Shown: positions 52,651-61,000, counted from the stretch's first letter. The stretch is DNA of 64,000 nucleotides from Micrococcales bacterium (GCA_021287075.1 JAJTBD010000003.1:124001-188000); one strand, 5' to 3'. Notes: generated by a model not told the origin, from the sequence alone. Numbers and translations are program-made.

Positions 52651-52768
52651 GGCGACCATCCTGCCGCAGACACCCCTGGAGGGTGGGGCGGCGGGCGTCG
52701 CCGACGTGGTAGGACTTGGCGCACACACGGCGTACCGCCGTCAGAACGCCCGACCGGAAGGCACGACG

Positions 52769-53551
52769 TTGGCCGCGCACGAGACCACCTGGCCCGAGGG
52801 CACGCCCTGCTGGGCCGACGTCCAGGCCAACGACCTGGAGGCGATGGCCGACTTCTACAACCGGCTGCTGGGGTGGCAGATCGACGGCAACCCCGACTTC
52901 CCCGGCTATCTCATCGCCAGCGTGGGTGGGCGGCCCGTCGCCGGGATCGGCGCCAAGCCCGAGAACCTCGCGTCCGTGCCGTCGGCATGGTCGACCTATC
53001 TGGCCGTGGAGCACGCCGACCAGGTCGCCGCGCGCATCGAGGAGCACGGCGGCGAGCTGATGATGGGCGAGCCCTTCGACGTGGCGGGCATGGGTCGGAT
53101 GACCTTCGTCCTCGACGCGGCTGGGTGCGCCGTCGGCATCTGGCAGGCGGGCGAGCACATCGGCTTCGGCGTCACCGGCGTGCCGGGATCGGTCTGCTGG
53201 AACGAGCTGCACACGACCCGTTTCGCCGAGGCGATCCCCTTCTACGAGAGTGTCTTTGGCGTCACAGCGACACCGATGAGCGACACCGACGACTTCCGCT
53301 ACTCGACGCTCGACGTGGCCGGTCACACCGTCGGCGGCATCTTTGACGACCCGGCTGTGCCCGAGGGCACCAACGGCTACTGGCTGCTCTATTTCGCCGT
53401 CAGCGATGTCGACGGCGTCGTCGACGCCGCCGCCGGTCTCGGCGCCACGGTCCTCATGCCCCCGCAGGACAGCCCCTACGGGCGGATGGCCGTCATCGCC
53501 GGGCTCGAGGGCGAGCTCTTCGCGGTCATCGAGCCGACACTCCCGGCCTGA
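52769..53551 (+). CDS. Two-domain VOC family protein
   Basis: The 260-residue protein has two glyoxalase-fold modules in tandem. The first begins TTWPEGTPCWADVQANDLEAMADFYNRLLGW, and the second begins GSVCWNELHTTRFAEAIPFYESVFG. Both end in the expected strands (FVLDAAGCAVGIW, MAVIAGLEGELFAVIEP). The family occurs in Actinobacteria as small antibiotic or aldehyde-related binders, and no substrate can be named. TTG is chosen as start because GGAAGG lies 8 nt upstream and the usual N-terminus begins there. Confidence 0.82.
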   Translation: MAAHETTWPEGTPCWADVQANDLEAMADFYNRLLGWQIDGNPDFPGYLIASVGGRPVAGIGAKPENLASVPSAWSTYLAVEHADQVAARIEEHGGELMMGEPFDVAGMGRMTFVLDAAGCAVGIWQAGEHIGFGVTGVPGSVCWNELHTTRFAEAIPFYESVFGVTATPMSDTDDFRYSTLDVAGHTVGGIFDDPAVPEGTNGYWLLYFAVSDVDGVVDAAAGLGATVLMPPQDSPYGRMAVIAGLEGELFAVIEPTLPA

Positions 53552-53562
53552 GCCGACCCCAG

Positions 53563-53601
53563 GGGTATGCCGCGGGCTCACCGTGAGCGCGCGGCATACC
53601 T
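53563..53601. repeat. Nested hairpin with paired TATGCCGC motifs
   Basis: GGTATGCCGCG and CGCGGCATACC enclose a second palindrome GCTCAC-C-GTGAGC. The structure starts 11 bp after the VOC stop and 50 bp before purB, both on the plus strand. It may end the VOC transcript. Confidence 0.7.
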
Positions 53602-53650
53602 CCCCTGGACTCGTGCGCGGGCGCGCGCGAGGCTCTGGAAGGATTGGGGC

Positions 53651-55057
53651 ATGGCCTCCCTTGCTGACGTGACCCCGCAGATCGCCCTTGGTGCCCTCGA
53701 CGGCCGCTACCGCGGGGCCATCGCCCCGCTCGTGGACCACCTGTCCGAGCCGGCGCTCAACCGCGAGCGGATCCGCGTCGAGGTCGAGTGGCTGATCCAC
53801 CTCACCGAGCAGCAGGTCGTGCCCGGGGTGCGCCAGCTCACCGGCGACGAGCAGGCCGCGCTGCGCAAGGTCGTCGAGGACTTCGGGCCCGACGCGATCG
53901 CCGAGATGGCCGAGACCGAGCGGGTCACCCAGCACGACGTCAAGGCCGTCGAGTACTTCCTCAAGAAGCGCCTGACGCAGATCGCGCCGGCGGACGGCGC
54001 GCAGCTGTCGGAGCTGATCCACTTCTGCTGCACCAGCGAGGACATCAACAACCTGTCCTATGCGCTGATGGTCAAAGGCGCCGTGCAGGAGGTGTGGCTG
54101 CCCAAGGCGACCGCGCTCGTCGAGAAGCTCGCGACGATGGCCTCCGACCTGCGCGACGTGCCGCTGCTCGCGCACACCCACGGCCAGCCGGCGACGCCCA
54201 CGACGATGGGCAAGGAGCTCGCGGTGCTCGCCTGGCGCCTCCAGCGCCAGCTGCGGCGTGTCGAGGGCGCTGAGTTCCTCGGCAAGATCAACGGCGCCAC
54301 CGGCACCTTCGGCGCGCACCTGGCGGCCGTGCCCGAGGCGGACTGGGTGGAGATCTCGCGGACCTTCGTCGAGGGCCTGGGCCTGACGTGGAACCCGCTC
54401 ACCACCCAGATCGAGAGCCACGACTGGCAGGCCGAGCTCTATGCCGACATGTCGCGCTTCAACCGGATCCTGCACAACATGTGCACCGACGTCTGGACCT
54501 ACATCTCGATGGGCTACTTCGCCCAGGTGCGCGGCCAGGGCACGGTCGGCTCCTCGACGATGCCCCACAAGGTCAACCCGATCCGCTTCGAGAACGCCGA
54601 GGCCAACCTCGAGGTCTCGTGCGCGCTGCTCGACGTGCTCGCCTCGACGCTCGTGCAGTCGCGCCTCCAGCGCGACCTCACCGACTCGTCCATGCAGCGC
54701 AACATCGGCACCGCCTTCGGGCACTCGATGCTGGCCCTGGACAACGCGACCCGCGGTCTCGACGGCCTCGACGCCGTGCCCGAGGCGATGGCCGCCGACC
54801 TTGACGCCAACTGGGAGGTCCTCGGCGAGCCCGTCCAGTCGGCGATGCGGGCGCTCGGCGCGCAAGGCGTCGCCGGCATGGAGAACCCCTACGAGCGGCT
54901 CAAGGACCTCACCCGCGGCCGCCGCATCGGCCAGACCGAGCTCGTCGAGTTCGTGCGCGGTCTCGGCCTGCCCACCGAGGTCGAGGAGCGGCTGGCCGCC
55001 ATGACGCCCCAGACCTACATCGGCATGGCGCCCGACCTCGTCGACTTCCTCGACTGA
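53651..55057 (+). CDS. purB: Adenylosuccinate lyase
   Basis: The 468-residue protein has the fumarase/aspartase superfamily motifs. They are the substrate segment CTSEDINNLSYALMVKGA, the catalytic histidine region AHTHGQPATPTTMGKEL and the flexible signature loop GSSTMPHKVNPIRFENAEANLE near residue 300. It cleaves SAICAR in purine synthesis and adenylosuccinate to AMP. The length and TSEDINN style match the gamma-proteobacterial/actinobacterial longer type. The ATG at 53651 is where the family sequence (LADVTPQIALGALDGRY) begins. Confidence 0.95.
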   Translation: MASLADVTPQIALGALDGRYRGAIAPLVDHLSEPALNRERIRVEVEWLIHLTEQQVVPGVRQLTGDEQAALRKVVEDFGPDAIAEMAETERVTQHDVKAVEYFLKKRLTQIAPADGAQLSELIHFCCTSEDINNLSYALMVKGAVQEVWLPKATALVEKLATMASDLRDVPLLAHTHGQPATPTTMGKELAVLAWRLQRQLRRVEGAEFLGKINGATGTFGAHLAAVPEADWVEISRTFVEGLGLTWNPLTTQIESHDWQAELYADMSRFNRILHNMCTDVWTYISMGYFAQVRGQGTVGSSTMPHKVNPIRFENAEANLEVSCALLDVLASTLVQSRLQRDLTDSSMQRNIGTAFGHSMLALDNATRGLDGLDAVPEAMAADLDANWEVLGEPVQSAMRALGAQGVAGMENPYERLKDLTRGRRIGQTELVEFVRGLGLPTEVEERLAAMTPQTYIGMAPDLVDFLD

Positions 55058-55076
55058 GGGGTATGCCTGGCGTTGG

Positions 55077-57257
55077 TCAGTCGGATGTCACCTCGGCCCC
55101 AGGAGCGATCGGCTGGTAGACGGCTCGCGCTGTGATGGCGGCAGTAAGCACGCCGGCTAACAGAGACGCCGCGAAACTCACAGCCGCATAGGCCAACGAC
55201 GGCTGCATGACGTTGCTGGTGAGGCTGAAGCCAATCGGCAACAGCAGATACGTGGCAACTCCGCTCGCGGTGGCAACGAGCAACGGGAGCGCCACGTTGA
55301 CAAACGCATAGGACGCCGCCCACCCCGATGTGCCATACAACGCGGTCATTACGCGAAGCGAACGTGCTCGACTCAGCGCCTCAGCACCCAGTGTCGCCCA
55401 CCCCGCAATCAGGACCAGCCCGAGTGCCGCCAAGCCGAATGCCAGCACCCATTGTCCGCGTTGCGCGCTCGAATAGCCGCCGCCCACCCAGGACTGAGCA
55501 AGTGGCGCGACACCTAGGCCGCCTTGCACGGTCCGATAACTGAGGTCGGACAACTGGCCGATGTCCAGGGGTGCTCCGGTCGTGGAGGCGAGTAGCAGCC
55601 GTGGTTCGATGCCACCCTGCACCTTTGGCCTCCCGGATCCAACCACTCCGCGGATCACACCCCCGGCGGCTAGATAGTCGAGTGCAGTCCGCTGGCTCGG
55701 GGTCGTCATGCGATGTGGCGCGGTCGCAGACCGCGCACAAGGGAACCCCATCGATCGCAGCGTGGCGCAGTCGGCCGTGACGGTGGTCCGGCCGGGAGCA
55801 CCGTCGCTGGGCGGTGTGACCATGGCCCAGCCGTGGCCAACCCCGTCCGGGAGTGCCGTCAGGAACCTCGCCTCCGCAGCTGGGTTCGGAAGTACGCTGG
55901 TCTCGGCGACGCGGCCACCGACGACGGCTTGGGCCGTTGCGGCAGTTCGGTACTGCTCCCCGAGTTGCGAGGTCCACAGTTGCGTCTGTCCTGCTAGCAG
56001 AAGCACCAAGGTAGCTGGCGCCACCACTCGTAAGGTCGAACGTGCGTGGTACTGCAAGTGGCGCCCTCCAGCCAGCATTCCCGCGTCGCCGAGTCGCCGC
56101 CCGACTGCGGCTCCGGGGCCACCTAGTGCGGCAGTTACGGTCGCGACCACAGCCGGCAAGCACGCGGTGGCAACGGCCGAGCCCAGGACGAAGGCCAGCG
56201 TCCGCGCCGGGCCGCTACTGAGGAAGGCCGGGCCAAACGCCGCCATGAGCAGACCGACGAAGAACAGCCCCGCCCAGGTAGTGGGCACGGGTTCCGCGCA
56301 CTCGGCGACGGTGGCCCGTCGACGCGCCAAGGGAGAGGGGCAAGCAACGGCCAGCAGAGCAAGGACCGCGGCTGCGAGTCCGACCATAGGTAGCCGCAGG
56401 AGGAGCGCAGAAGGGGACCTCAGCCCCGTGACGTGATCCAAGAACGGAACTGGCAGGTGGAGCGTCGCCAGTCCAGCGACCAGGCAGACACCAGCGAATG
56501 CGCCACAAAGCACTACGCCGGCAAGGTTGGCGGCGCGCATGCGAGCCAGTTGTATGGTCGATGCTCCCAGGGCCCGGAATCGCTCCTCACCACGGTCTCG
56601 GACGCGGGCGCCAATTCGCCGCCCCATGGCCAAGGCAGCCAGGGAGGCCAGGCCCAACGAACCCAGGATGAGCATGGCCACATCTCTTGTCGGGGTGGGA
56701 GACAGCGTGGCTACGACATTTAGGGCGACGTGCTCGCCTGGGCCGCCCCATCCAGCGATCGGCTCCATTGCGTCTGGTTCGGCCACGCCGTCAATCGGCC
56801 GTATATATGCCCGCAGTTCAGAAGGTGCGACCAGTCCGTTGTTGGCAATCGTGCCGTCTACTACCCCGAAGTGCTCCCGTCGACCCTCACGTGCCAGGAG
56901 ATCTGCCAAGCGAGGCGACACCACGGCGTGCCCGGGTTCGGGCCACTTCTTCACACCCGGAGGAGGAGCCGCCACGGCTCGCATGGGTAGCACCGAGATC
57001 ACTGTGACCTGCTCCTGCCCAACGTCGCCGAATGTCTCGGAGCGCACGAGAGCCTGGGCCCTGTCAGCTTGTGTCTTCACGGGTGTGGTGGCCAAGTATC
57101 CCGCTGCGCGATCGGAGGCCGCCACTCCGACCAGAGCCAACAGGCCCAGGGTGGCAGACAGAGCGAACGCGCCGAGTGCAATGAGCGCCCGTCTGATCTG
57201 TCGGTACCCCTGTCCACGCTCTGCAGCGGCCGCGAGCACGCCCAGCCCCGTCCTCAT
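55077..57257 (-). CDS. ABC transporter permease, FtsX-like (peptide-island)
   Basis: The 726-residue membrane protein has one N-terminal helix (about 22-46), an extracytoplasmic part, and further helix groups near 185-330, 350-440 and 600-715. In total there are about ten helices, with a second extracytoplasmic domain around 440-590. This is the FtsX/MacB-type permease layout, also seen in permeases linked to bacteriocin export or immunity. The gene is less G/C-rich than its neighbours. Its ATG overlaps the ATPase stop (ATGA). The substrate may be the adjacent secreted peptide (inference). Confidence 0.75.
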   Translation of the reverse strand: MRTGLGVLAAAAERGQGYRQIRRALIALGAFALSATLGLLALVGVAASDRAAGYLATTPVKTQADRAQALVRSETFGDVGQEQVTVISVLPMRAVAAPPPGVKKWPEPGHAVVSPRLADLLAREGRREHFGVVDGTIANNGLVAPSELRAYIRPIDGVAEPDAMEPIAGWGGPGEHVALNVVATLSPTPTRDVAMLILGSLGLASLAALAMGRRIGARVRDRGEERFRALGASTIQLARMRAANLAGVVLCGAFAGVCLVAGLATLHLPVPFLDHVTGLRSPSALLLRLPMVGLAAAVLALLAVACPSPLARRRATVAECAEPVPTTWAGLFFVGLLMAAFGPAFLSSGPARTLAFVLGSAVATACLPAVVATVTAALGGPGAAVGRRLGDAGMLAGGRHLQYHARSTLRVVAPATLVLLLAGQTQLWTSQLGEQYRTAATAQAVVGGRVAETSVLPNPAAEARFLTALPDGVGHGWAMVTPPSDGAPGRTTVTADCATLRSMGFPCARSATAPHRMTTPSQRTALDYLAAGGVIRGVVGSGRPKVQGGIEPRLLLASTTGAPLDIGQLSDLSYRTVQGGLGVAPLAQSWVGGGYSSAQRGQWVLAFGLAALGLVLIAGWATLGAEALSRARSLRVMTALYGTSGWAASYAFVNVALPLLVATASGVATYLLLPIGFSLTSNVMQPSLAYAAVSFAASLLAGVLTAAITARAVYQPIAPGAEVTSD

Positions 57258-57943
57258 TGGGCATGCCCAACGGGTGGCGCGACCTCAGCATCCGACAGCT
57301 GCCCATTGGTAAGCATCAGACACCGGTCGGCGCGCCGGGCCACGTCCGGGTCGTGCGTTACGACGACCAGTCCACACCGCACCCGCTTGGGCACCGCGAA
57401 GAGTGACTCAGCCGCGCTGTCCCGGGTCGTCCAGTCGAGCGAAGCAGTCGGCTCATCGGCAAGCACCAGCCTCGGCTTGCGAGTCAGCGCCCGCGCCAAC
57501 GCAACTCGCTGCTGTTCGCCCCCCGACAGATCGGCTGTGCGCCCCACGTCGCCGGGAACTCCGAATTCTTCAAGCAGTGCCCGCGCAGCCCCTTCTACGT
57601 CCTCAGCGGGCTGGCCCGAAATCAGCAGCGGAACCATCACGTTCTCCACCGGCGTCAGGTCGGGCAGCAATGACGAGGATTGGAACACCACGCCAAGTTG
57701 CTCACGGCGAACTGTCGTCCACGCCCGCTCTGAGGCTTGTGACATGTCAACTCCACCGACGAGCACCTGTCCTGAATCCGGGCGGCGGAGCCCGAGCAGA
57801 ACATTGAGCAGGGTGCTCTTCCCCGAGCCACTCCGCCCCATGATGGCTACAGACTGACCTATCCCGACTTGAAGGTCGATACCGTCCAGCACGGCCCTCT
57901 GCCCGTAGGCCACGCGGATCCCAGCCAACTCACACGCGAACAC
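57254..57943 (-). CDS. ABC transporter ATPase, MacB/LolD-like
   Basis: The 229-residue protein has Walker A GRSGSGKST, Q-loop FQSSSLLPDLTPVENV, signature LSGGEQQRVALARAL and Walker B LVLADEPTASLD. These are characteristic of MacB/LolD/FtsE-type ATPases that work with FtsX-like permeases. The GTG at 57943 has GGAAGGGA 8 nt upstream and the family sequence starts right after. An upstream GTG at 58000 would place a strong hairpin inside the gene and is disfavoured. Coupled to the permease by overlap. Confidence 0.85.
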   Translation of the reverse strand: MFACELAGIRVAYGQRAVLDGIDLQVGIGQSVAIMGRSGSGKSTLLNVLLGLRRPDSGQVLVGGVDMSQASERAWTTVRREQLGVVFQSSSLLPDLTPVENVMVPLLISGQPAEDVEGAARALLEEFGVPGDVGRTADLSGGEQQRVALARALTRKPRLVLADEPTASLDWTTRDSAAESLFAVPKRVRCGLVVVTHDPDVARRADRCLMLTNGQLSDAEVAPPVGHAQ

Positions 57944-57966
57944 GCTCAGCGTCCCTTCCCTGGAGC

Positions 57967-58005
57967 CCGTCGTGGGGCGCGTGCAGAGGACTCGCCCCAC
58001 GACGG
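57967..58005 (-). terminator. 13-bp hairpin between secreted-peptide gene and ABC genes
   Basis: CCGTCGTGGGGCG (57967-57979) and CGCCCCACGACGG (57993-58005) are perfect arms with a 13-nt loop. On the minus strand it follows the peptide gene by 10 bp and precedes the ATPase. It could terminate most transcripts so that peptide mRNA exceeds transporter mRNA, as in peptide-export operons (inference). Confidence 0.6.
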
Positions 58006-58014
58006 ATCAGTGAA

Positions 58015-58353
58015 TCAGCCCCAGTTACTGCAGGGGTCCGTGGCCAAGGGGATGTTGACGCACGCCCTCACAGCCTTGATTTCACGACCGAGGTTTGACG
58101 AAACCCGCTTGTTGCAGCCGGACTTGTTGTCCACCCTTCCAGTGGACACCCCCGTCGACCAGAAGCCATACGTCGCGTAGTTGTCGCACTTGAGGTCCGA
58201 CACGTTGAACCAGGTGTACGTGGGCGCTCCACTGTTGAACGCTGAAGCGGCTGAGTTCACGCTCATGTAGTGGTAACTCGCCGCCTCTGCGGCGACCGGC
58301 GCTGCAGCCATGATCAGCCCCAACCCGATTCCAGCAAGACGCTTCCTTCTCAT
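58015..58353 (-). CDS. Small secreted peptide with four cysteines
   Basis: The 112-residue precursor has a clear signal peptide (MRRKRLAGIGLGLIMAAAPV, cleavage near AEAA-S, residue 25-26). The mature part of about 87 residues has four cysteines: KCDNYA, GCNKR, ACVNIP and PCSNW. It ends in NWG. AAGGAGA lies 6 nt before the ATG. I do not recognise a named family. The cysteine-bearing exported peptide next to an ABC ATPase/permease pair suggests a bacteriocin-like or signalling peptide, but the sequence lacks lactococcin 972 hallmarks. The composition is less G/C-rich than the genome. Confidence 0.65.
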   Translation of the reverse strand: MRRKRLAGIGLGLIMAAAPVAAEAASYHYMSVNSAASAFNSGAPTYTWFNVSDLKCDNYATYGFWSTGVSTGRVDNKSGCNKRVSSNLGREIKAVRACVNIPLATDPCSNWG

Positions 58354-58370
58354 GCCAGTCTCCTTTGACT

Positions 58371-58405
58371 CGCAAAAACTGGGGACCCCCCCCCAGCAAT
58401 TTGCG
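58371..58405 (-). promoter_or_regulatory. Imperfect inverted repeat with a run of ten C just upstream of the peptide gene
   Basis: CGCAAAAACTGGGG (58371-58384) pairs with CCCCAGCAATTTGCG (58391-58405) around a C-rich run. It lies directly upstream of the peptide gene RBS, and could be an operator. The C-tract is also a site where length could vary. Confidence 0.45.
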
Positions 58406-58470
58406 ACACTAGGCCACATCGGGTAAGCGCGCGACTTGAAGCCACCGCCCACGGCGACGGCTGGCCAGCC

Positions 58471-58545
58471 TCACCGGGCCAGGACTTTGACGAGGACGAG
58501 GAAGAGCAGGATCGGCCAGACCCGCTCCAGGGTCTGGTCGATCAT
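58471..58545 (-). CDS. Possible 24-residue single-helix membrane micropeptide
   Basis: A short frame from ATG 58545 encodes 24 residues, with a hydrophobic helix (about residues 8-22, RVWPILLFLVLVKVLAR). It follows the YbaK-type gene by 40 bp on the same strand. No RBS is visible, so it may be a chance frame. The strongly membrane-like composition is the only support. Confidence 0.25.
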   Translation of the reverse strand: MIDQTLERVWPILLFLVLVKVLAR

Positions 58546-58585
58546 GACGGCGGGGCCGGGCTGACCCGTCGGCTCCTGCCCCGGG

Positions 58586-59119
58586 TCACGCCTGGGCCAG
58601 GTCGATGACCTCGGCGCCGATGCGCTTGGCCAGCTCGGCGGGGTCGACGACGAGCTTGCTGCCGCGGATGCCCGAGCCGATGACGACCTGGTCGCGCTCG
58701 AGCACACGCGAGTCGATGAGCAGCGGCCACTCGGCCGGCAGCCCGATCGGGGTGATGCCGCCGAACTCCATCTCGGTCAGCGACACCGCGTCGTCCTGCG
58801 GGGCAAAGCTGATCTTGCGCACGTCCAGGTGCCGGCGGACGGTGCCGTTGATGTCGGCGCGGTCGGTCGCCAGGACCAGCACCGCGGCATACCTCGTGTC
58901 CCCTGCGCGCTTGCCGGCGACGACCACGCAGTTGGCGGAGTGGGAGGGCGCGGACCCATAGGCCTCGCAGAATGCCGCCGTGTCGGCGAGGTCCGCGTCG
59001 ATCGGGGCGACCTTGGCCGAGGGGTATGCCGCGATGGCCTCCCGGGTGCGCGTCGCCAGCAGGGCGGGCTCGGCGTCGGGGACGGGGGTCCAGGTCAGGG
59101 TGCCTTCGGCTTCGCTCAT
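58586..59119 (-). CDS. YbaK/EbsC family aminoacyl-tRNA deacylase-like protein
   Basis: The 177-residue protein fits the YbaK fold. It opens with EAYGSAPSHSANCVVVAGKR, has a mid segment VRRHLDVRKISFA and the conserved GGITPIGLP followed by the strand-turn VVIGSGIRGSKLVVDPAELAK. YbaK enzymes remove wrongly attached amino acids (Cys-tRNA-Pro, Ala or Pro) in trans. The specificity cannot be read here. The gene ends before metZ and precedes the small membrane peptide frame. Confidence 0.85.
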   Translation of the reverse strand: MSEAEGTLTWTPVPDAEPALLATRTREAIAAYPSAKVAPIDADLADTAAFCEAYGSAPSHSANCVVVAGKRAGDTRYAAVLVLATDRADINGTVRRHLDVRKISFAPQDDAVSLTEMEFGGITPIGLPAEWPLLIDSRVLERDQVVIGSGIRGSKLVVDPAELAKRIGAEVIDLAQA

Positions 59120-59171
59120 GTGTGACTCCTTTGCTTCGGCACAGGCTAACTGCGATGTGGCAGAGGGCGAC

Positions 59172-60362
59172 TCACCCCAAGGCAGTGGACAGTGCCTGGT
59201 CGAGGTCGCGGATGAGGTCGTCGGCGCCCTCGAGGCCGACGGACAGGCGGACCGTGCCGTCGGTGATGCCCACGGCGGCGCGGGCCTCCTCGGACAGGCG
59301 CCGGTGGGTCGTGGTCGCGGGGTGGGTGGTCAGCGACTTGGAGTCGCCGAGGTTGTTGGAGATATCGACGAGCTGGAGGGCGTTCATCAGCGCGAACGCC
59401 TGCACCTTGGTGCCGTCGATCTCGAAGGTGACGACCGTGCCGCCGCCGGTCATCTGGCGCTGGGCGAGGTCGTGCTGGGGGTGCGACTCGAGCATCGGAT
59501 AGATCACGCGGCGGATGCCGGGCCGCCCCTCGAGGTGCCGGGCGATCGCCAGCGCCGAGCCGGCCATCCGCTCCACCCGCATGGCCAGGGTCTCCAGTCC
59601 CTTGAGCAGCACCCACGCGTTGAAGGGCGACATCGCCGGGCCGGTGTGGCGCATGAGGTTCTTGACCGGGCCGCCGACGAAGTCGGCCGGGCCGAGGATC
59701 GCTCCGCCGAGGGTGCGGCCCTGCCCGTCGATGTGCTTGGTCGCCGAATAGACGACGATGTCCGCGCCGTGCTGCATGGGTGCGGAGAAGACAGGCGTGC
59801 CGAAGACATTGTCGACGACCACCTTGGCGCCGACCGCGTGCGCGAGCTCGGAGACGGCGGCGATGTCGACGAGCTCCTGCATGGGGTTGCTCGGCGTCTC
59901 GAAGAAGACGGCGTCGGTCGGTCGGTCGAGGGCCGCGCGCCACTGGTCGAGGTCGTTGCCGTCGACGAGGACGGTCTCGACGCCCCAGCGCGGCAGCAGC
60001 TCGTCGACGATGACCATGCACGAGCCGAAGAGCGCGCGGGATGAGACCAGCCGCGAGCCCTGGCCGCACAGGGCGGAGAGCGCGACGAAGACCGCCGACA
60101 TGCCCGACGCCGTCGCGAAGCAGGCCTCGGCGCCCTCGAGCAGCCGCAGTCGCTCCTGGAACATCGCGACCGTCGGGTTGCCGTAGCGGCTGTAGACGAA
60201 GCGCTCCACCTCCTCCTTGAAGGCGGCCTCCGCGTCCTCGGCGGTCTCGTAGACGAAGCCGCTCGTGAGGTACATCGCCTCGGCGGTCTCCTCGAACCCG
60301 GAGCGGGTGAGCCCGCCCCGCACGGCGAGGGTGTCCGGCGACCAGGAGGTGTTGTCCGACAT
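59172..60362 (-). CDS. metZ: Cys/Met metabolism PLP enzyme, O-succinylhomoserine sulfhydrylase-like
   Basis: The 396-residue protein has the trans-sulfuration enzyme pattern. SRYGNPTVAMFQERL contacts phosphate, and GSCMVIVDELLPRWG follows. The PLP lysine is in YSATKHIDGQGRTLGG at residue 209. The end has SLTTHPATTTH and VRLSVGLEGADDLI. The overall sequence (VRGGLTRSGFEETAEAMYLTSGFVY opening) is typical of MetZ, which makes homocysteine from O-succinylhomoserine and sulfide. ATG at 60362 follows a TACGAT box by 7 nt. The open frame continues upstream through the 33-bp repeats but is not family sequence. Confidence 0.88.
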   Translation of the reverse strand: MSDNTSWSPDTLAVRGGLTRSGFEETAEAMYLTSGFVYETAEDAEAAFKEEVERFVYSRYGNPTVAMFQERLRLLEGAEACFATASGMSAVFVALSALCGQGSRLVSSRALFGSCMVIVDELLPRWGVETVLVDGNDLDQWRAALDRPTDAVFFETPSNPMQELVDIAAVSELAHAVGAKVVVDNVFGTPVFSAPMQHGADIVVYSATKHIDGQGRTLGGAILGPADFVGGPVKNLMRHTGPAMSPFNAWVLLKGLETLAMRVERMAGSALAIARHLEGRPGIRRVIYPMLESHPQHDLAQRQMTGGGTVVTFEIDGTKVQAFALMNALQLVDISNNLGDSKSLTTHPATTTHRRLSEEARAAVGITDGTVRLSVGLEGADDLIRDLDQALSTALG

Positions 60363-60369
60363 GCCCGAG

Positions 60370-60375
60370 ATCGTA
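60370..60375 (-). promoter_or_regulatory. Leaderless -10 box of metZ, part of a motif copy
   Basis: TACGAT on the minus strand ends 7 nt before the ATG at 60362. It continues from GCGGCATAC-type motif sequence, as in the hisC/pat promoter. Confidence 0.45.
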
Positions 60376-60407
60376 TGCCGCCCGCTCACCCCCGCCCCGC
60401 GGCATAC
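60373..60407. repeat. Inverted-repeat pair of the TATGCCGC motif at the metZ promoter
   Basis: GTATGCCG (60373-60380) and CGGCATAC (60400-60407) form 8-bp arms with a 19-nt loop, between divergent genes. Confidence 0.65.
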
Positions 60408-60427
60408 CGCCCCTCGGACCGCACCCC

Positions 60428-60559
60428 CTCTCAAGCCAACTGGCGAGTTCCGCCCCGCGCCCTTTAGCCCAATTGGGCACGATCGCCCCGGGCCCTTTAG
60501 CCCAATTGGGCACGATCGCCCCGGGCGCTTTAGCCCAACTGGGCACGATCGCCCCGCGG
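60428..60559. repeat. 33-bp tandem array carrying GCCCAATTGGGC palindromes
   Basis: Units start at 60461, 60494 and 60527 (CCTTTAGCCCAATTGGGCAC and so on), exactly 33 bp apart. A degenerate unit at 60428-60460 contains GCCAACTGGCGAGTTCCGCC. This last stretch matches the reverse complement of 39112-39131 in cydC at 19 of 20 positions. The array lies between divergent metZ and the YjbR-like gene. Confidence 0.88.
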
Positions 60560-60598
60560 GCTTGCGGCGCACGGGGGTCGGTCGCGATGCTGGACGGC

Positions 60599-60994
60599 AT
60601 GAGCGAGCCGCTGTCGATGGACGACGTGCACGACATCGCGATGGCGCTGCCGGAGGTCACGCTCGGCACGTCATGGGGCGAAAAGCCGACCTACAAGGTG
60701 CGCGACAAGGGCTTCATCATCCTGCGCGGGCCGCAGAAGGACGCCGTCGACCCCGAGACCGGCGAGCTGATGGACGACGTGATCCGCATTGTCGTGCCGA
60801 CCGACGAGGACAAGCAGGCCCTCGTGGAGTCCGACGGGCCGTGGTTCACGACCGACCACTTCCGCAGCGACGCGTCCGTGCTGATCCGCGCCCGGGACCT
60901 GCCACAGCTGGACTACATCGAGCTCGTCGAGGTCATCACCGACGCCTGGGCCCGGATGGCGCCCAAGAAGCTCGTCAAGCAGCACCTGGGCTGA
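60599..60994 (+). CDS. YjbR/MmcQ family protein
   Basis: The 131-residue protein shows the MmcQ/YjbR (CyaY-like fold) pattern. It begins SMDDVHDIAMALPEVTLGTSWGEKPTYKVRDKGFIIL, has a middle IVVPTDEDKQALVES and a final AWARMAPKKLVKQHLG. The family probably binds nucleic acid, but the function is unproven. The ATG at 60599 begins the family sequence, and an upstream extension would translate the 33-bp repeats as an 11-residue repeat. An ATG at 60587 is also possible. Confidence 0.82.
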   Translation: MSEPLSMDDVHDIAMALPEVTLGTSWGEKPTYKVRDKGFIILRGPQKDAVDPETGELMDDVIRIVVPTDEDKQALVESDGPWFTTDHFRSDASVLIRARDLPQLDYIELVEVITDAWARMAPKKLVKQHLG

Positions 60995-61000
60995 GCCGGA

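Noticed and set aside
57944..58000. Longer start for the ABC ATPase at GTG 58000
   Set aside because: It would place most of a perfect 13-bp hairpin inside the gene and add residues not seen in the family. The GTG at 57943 has a good RBS.
58015..58353. Lactococcin 972 family bacteriocin
   Set aside because: The gene context is similar, but the mature sequence has four cysteines and lacks the lactococcin 972 pattern. It was kept as an unassigned secreted peptide.
60461..60559. CRISPR-like array
   Set aside because: The repeats are 33 bp and abut each other with no unique spacers, and no cas gene is present.
60363..60572. N-terminal extension of the metZ frame through the 33-bp repeats
   Set aside because: The frame is open, but it would add 70 residues of 11-residue repeats unlike the family. 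A leaderless -10 sits just before the ATG at 60362.
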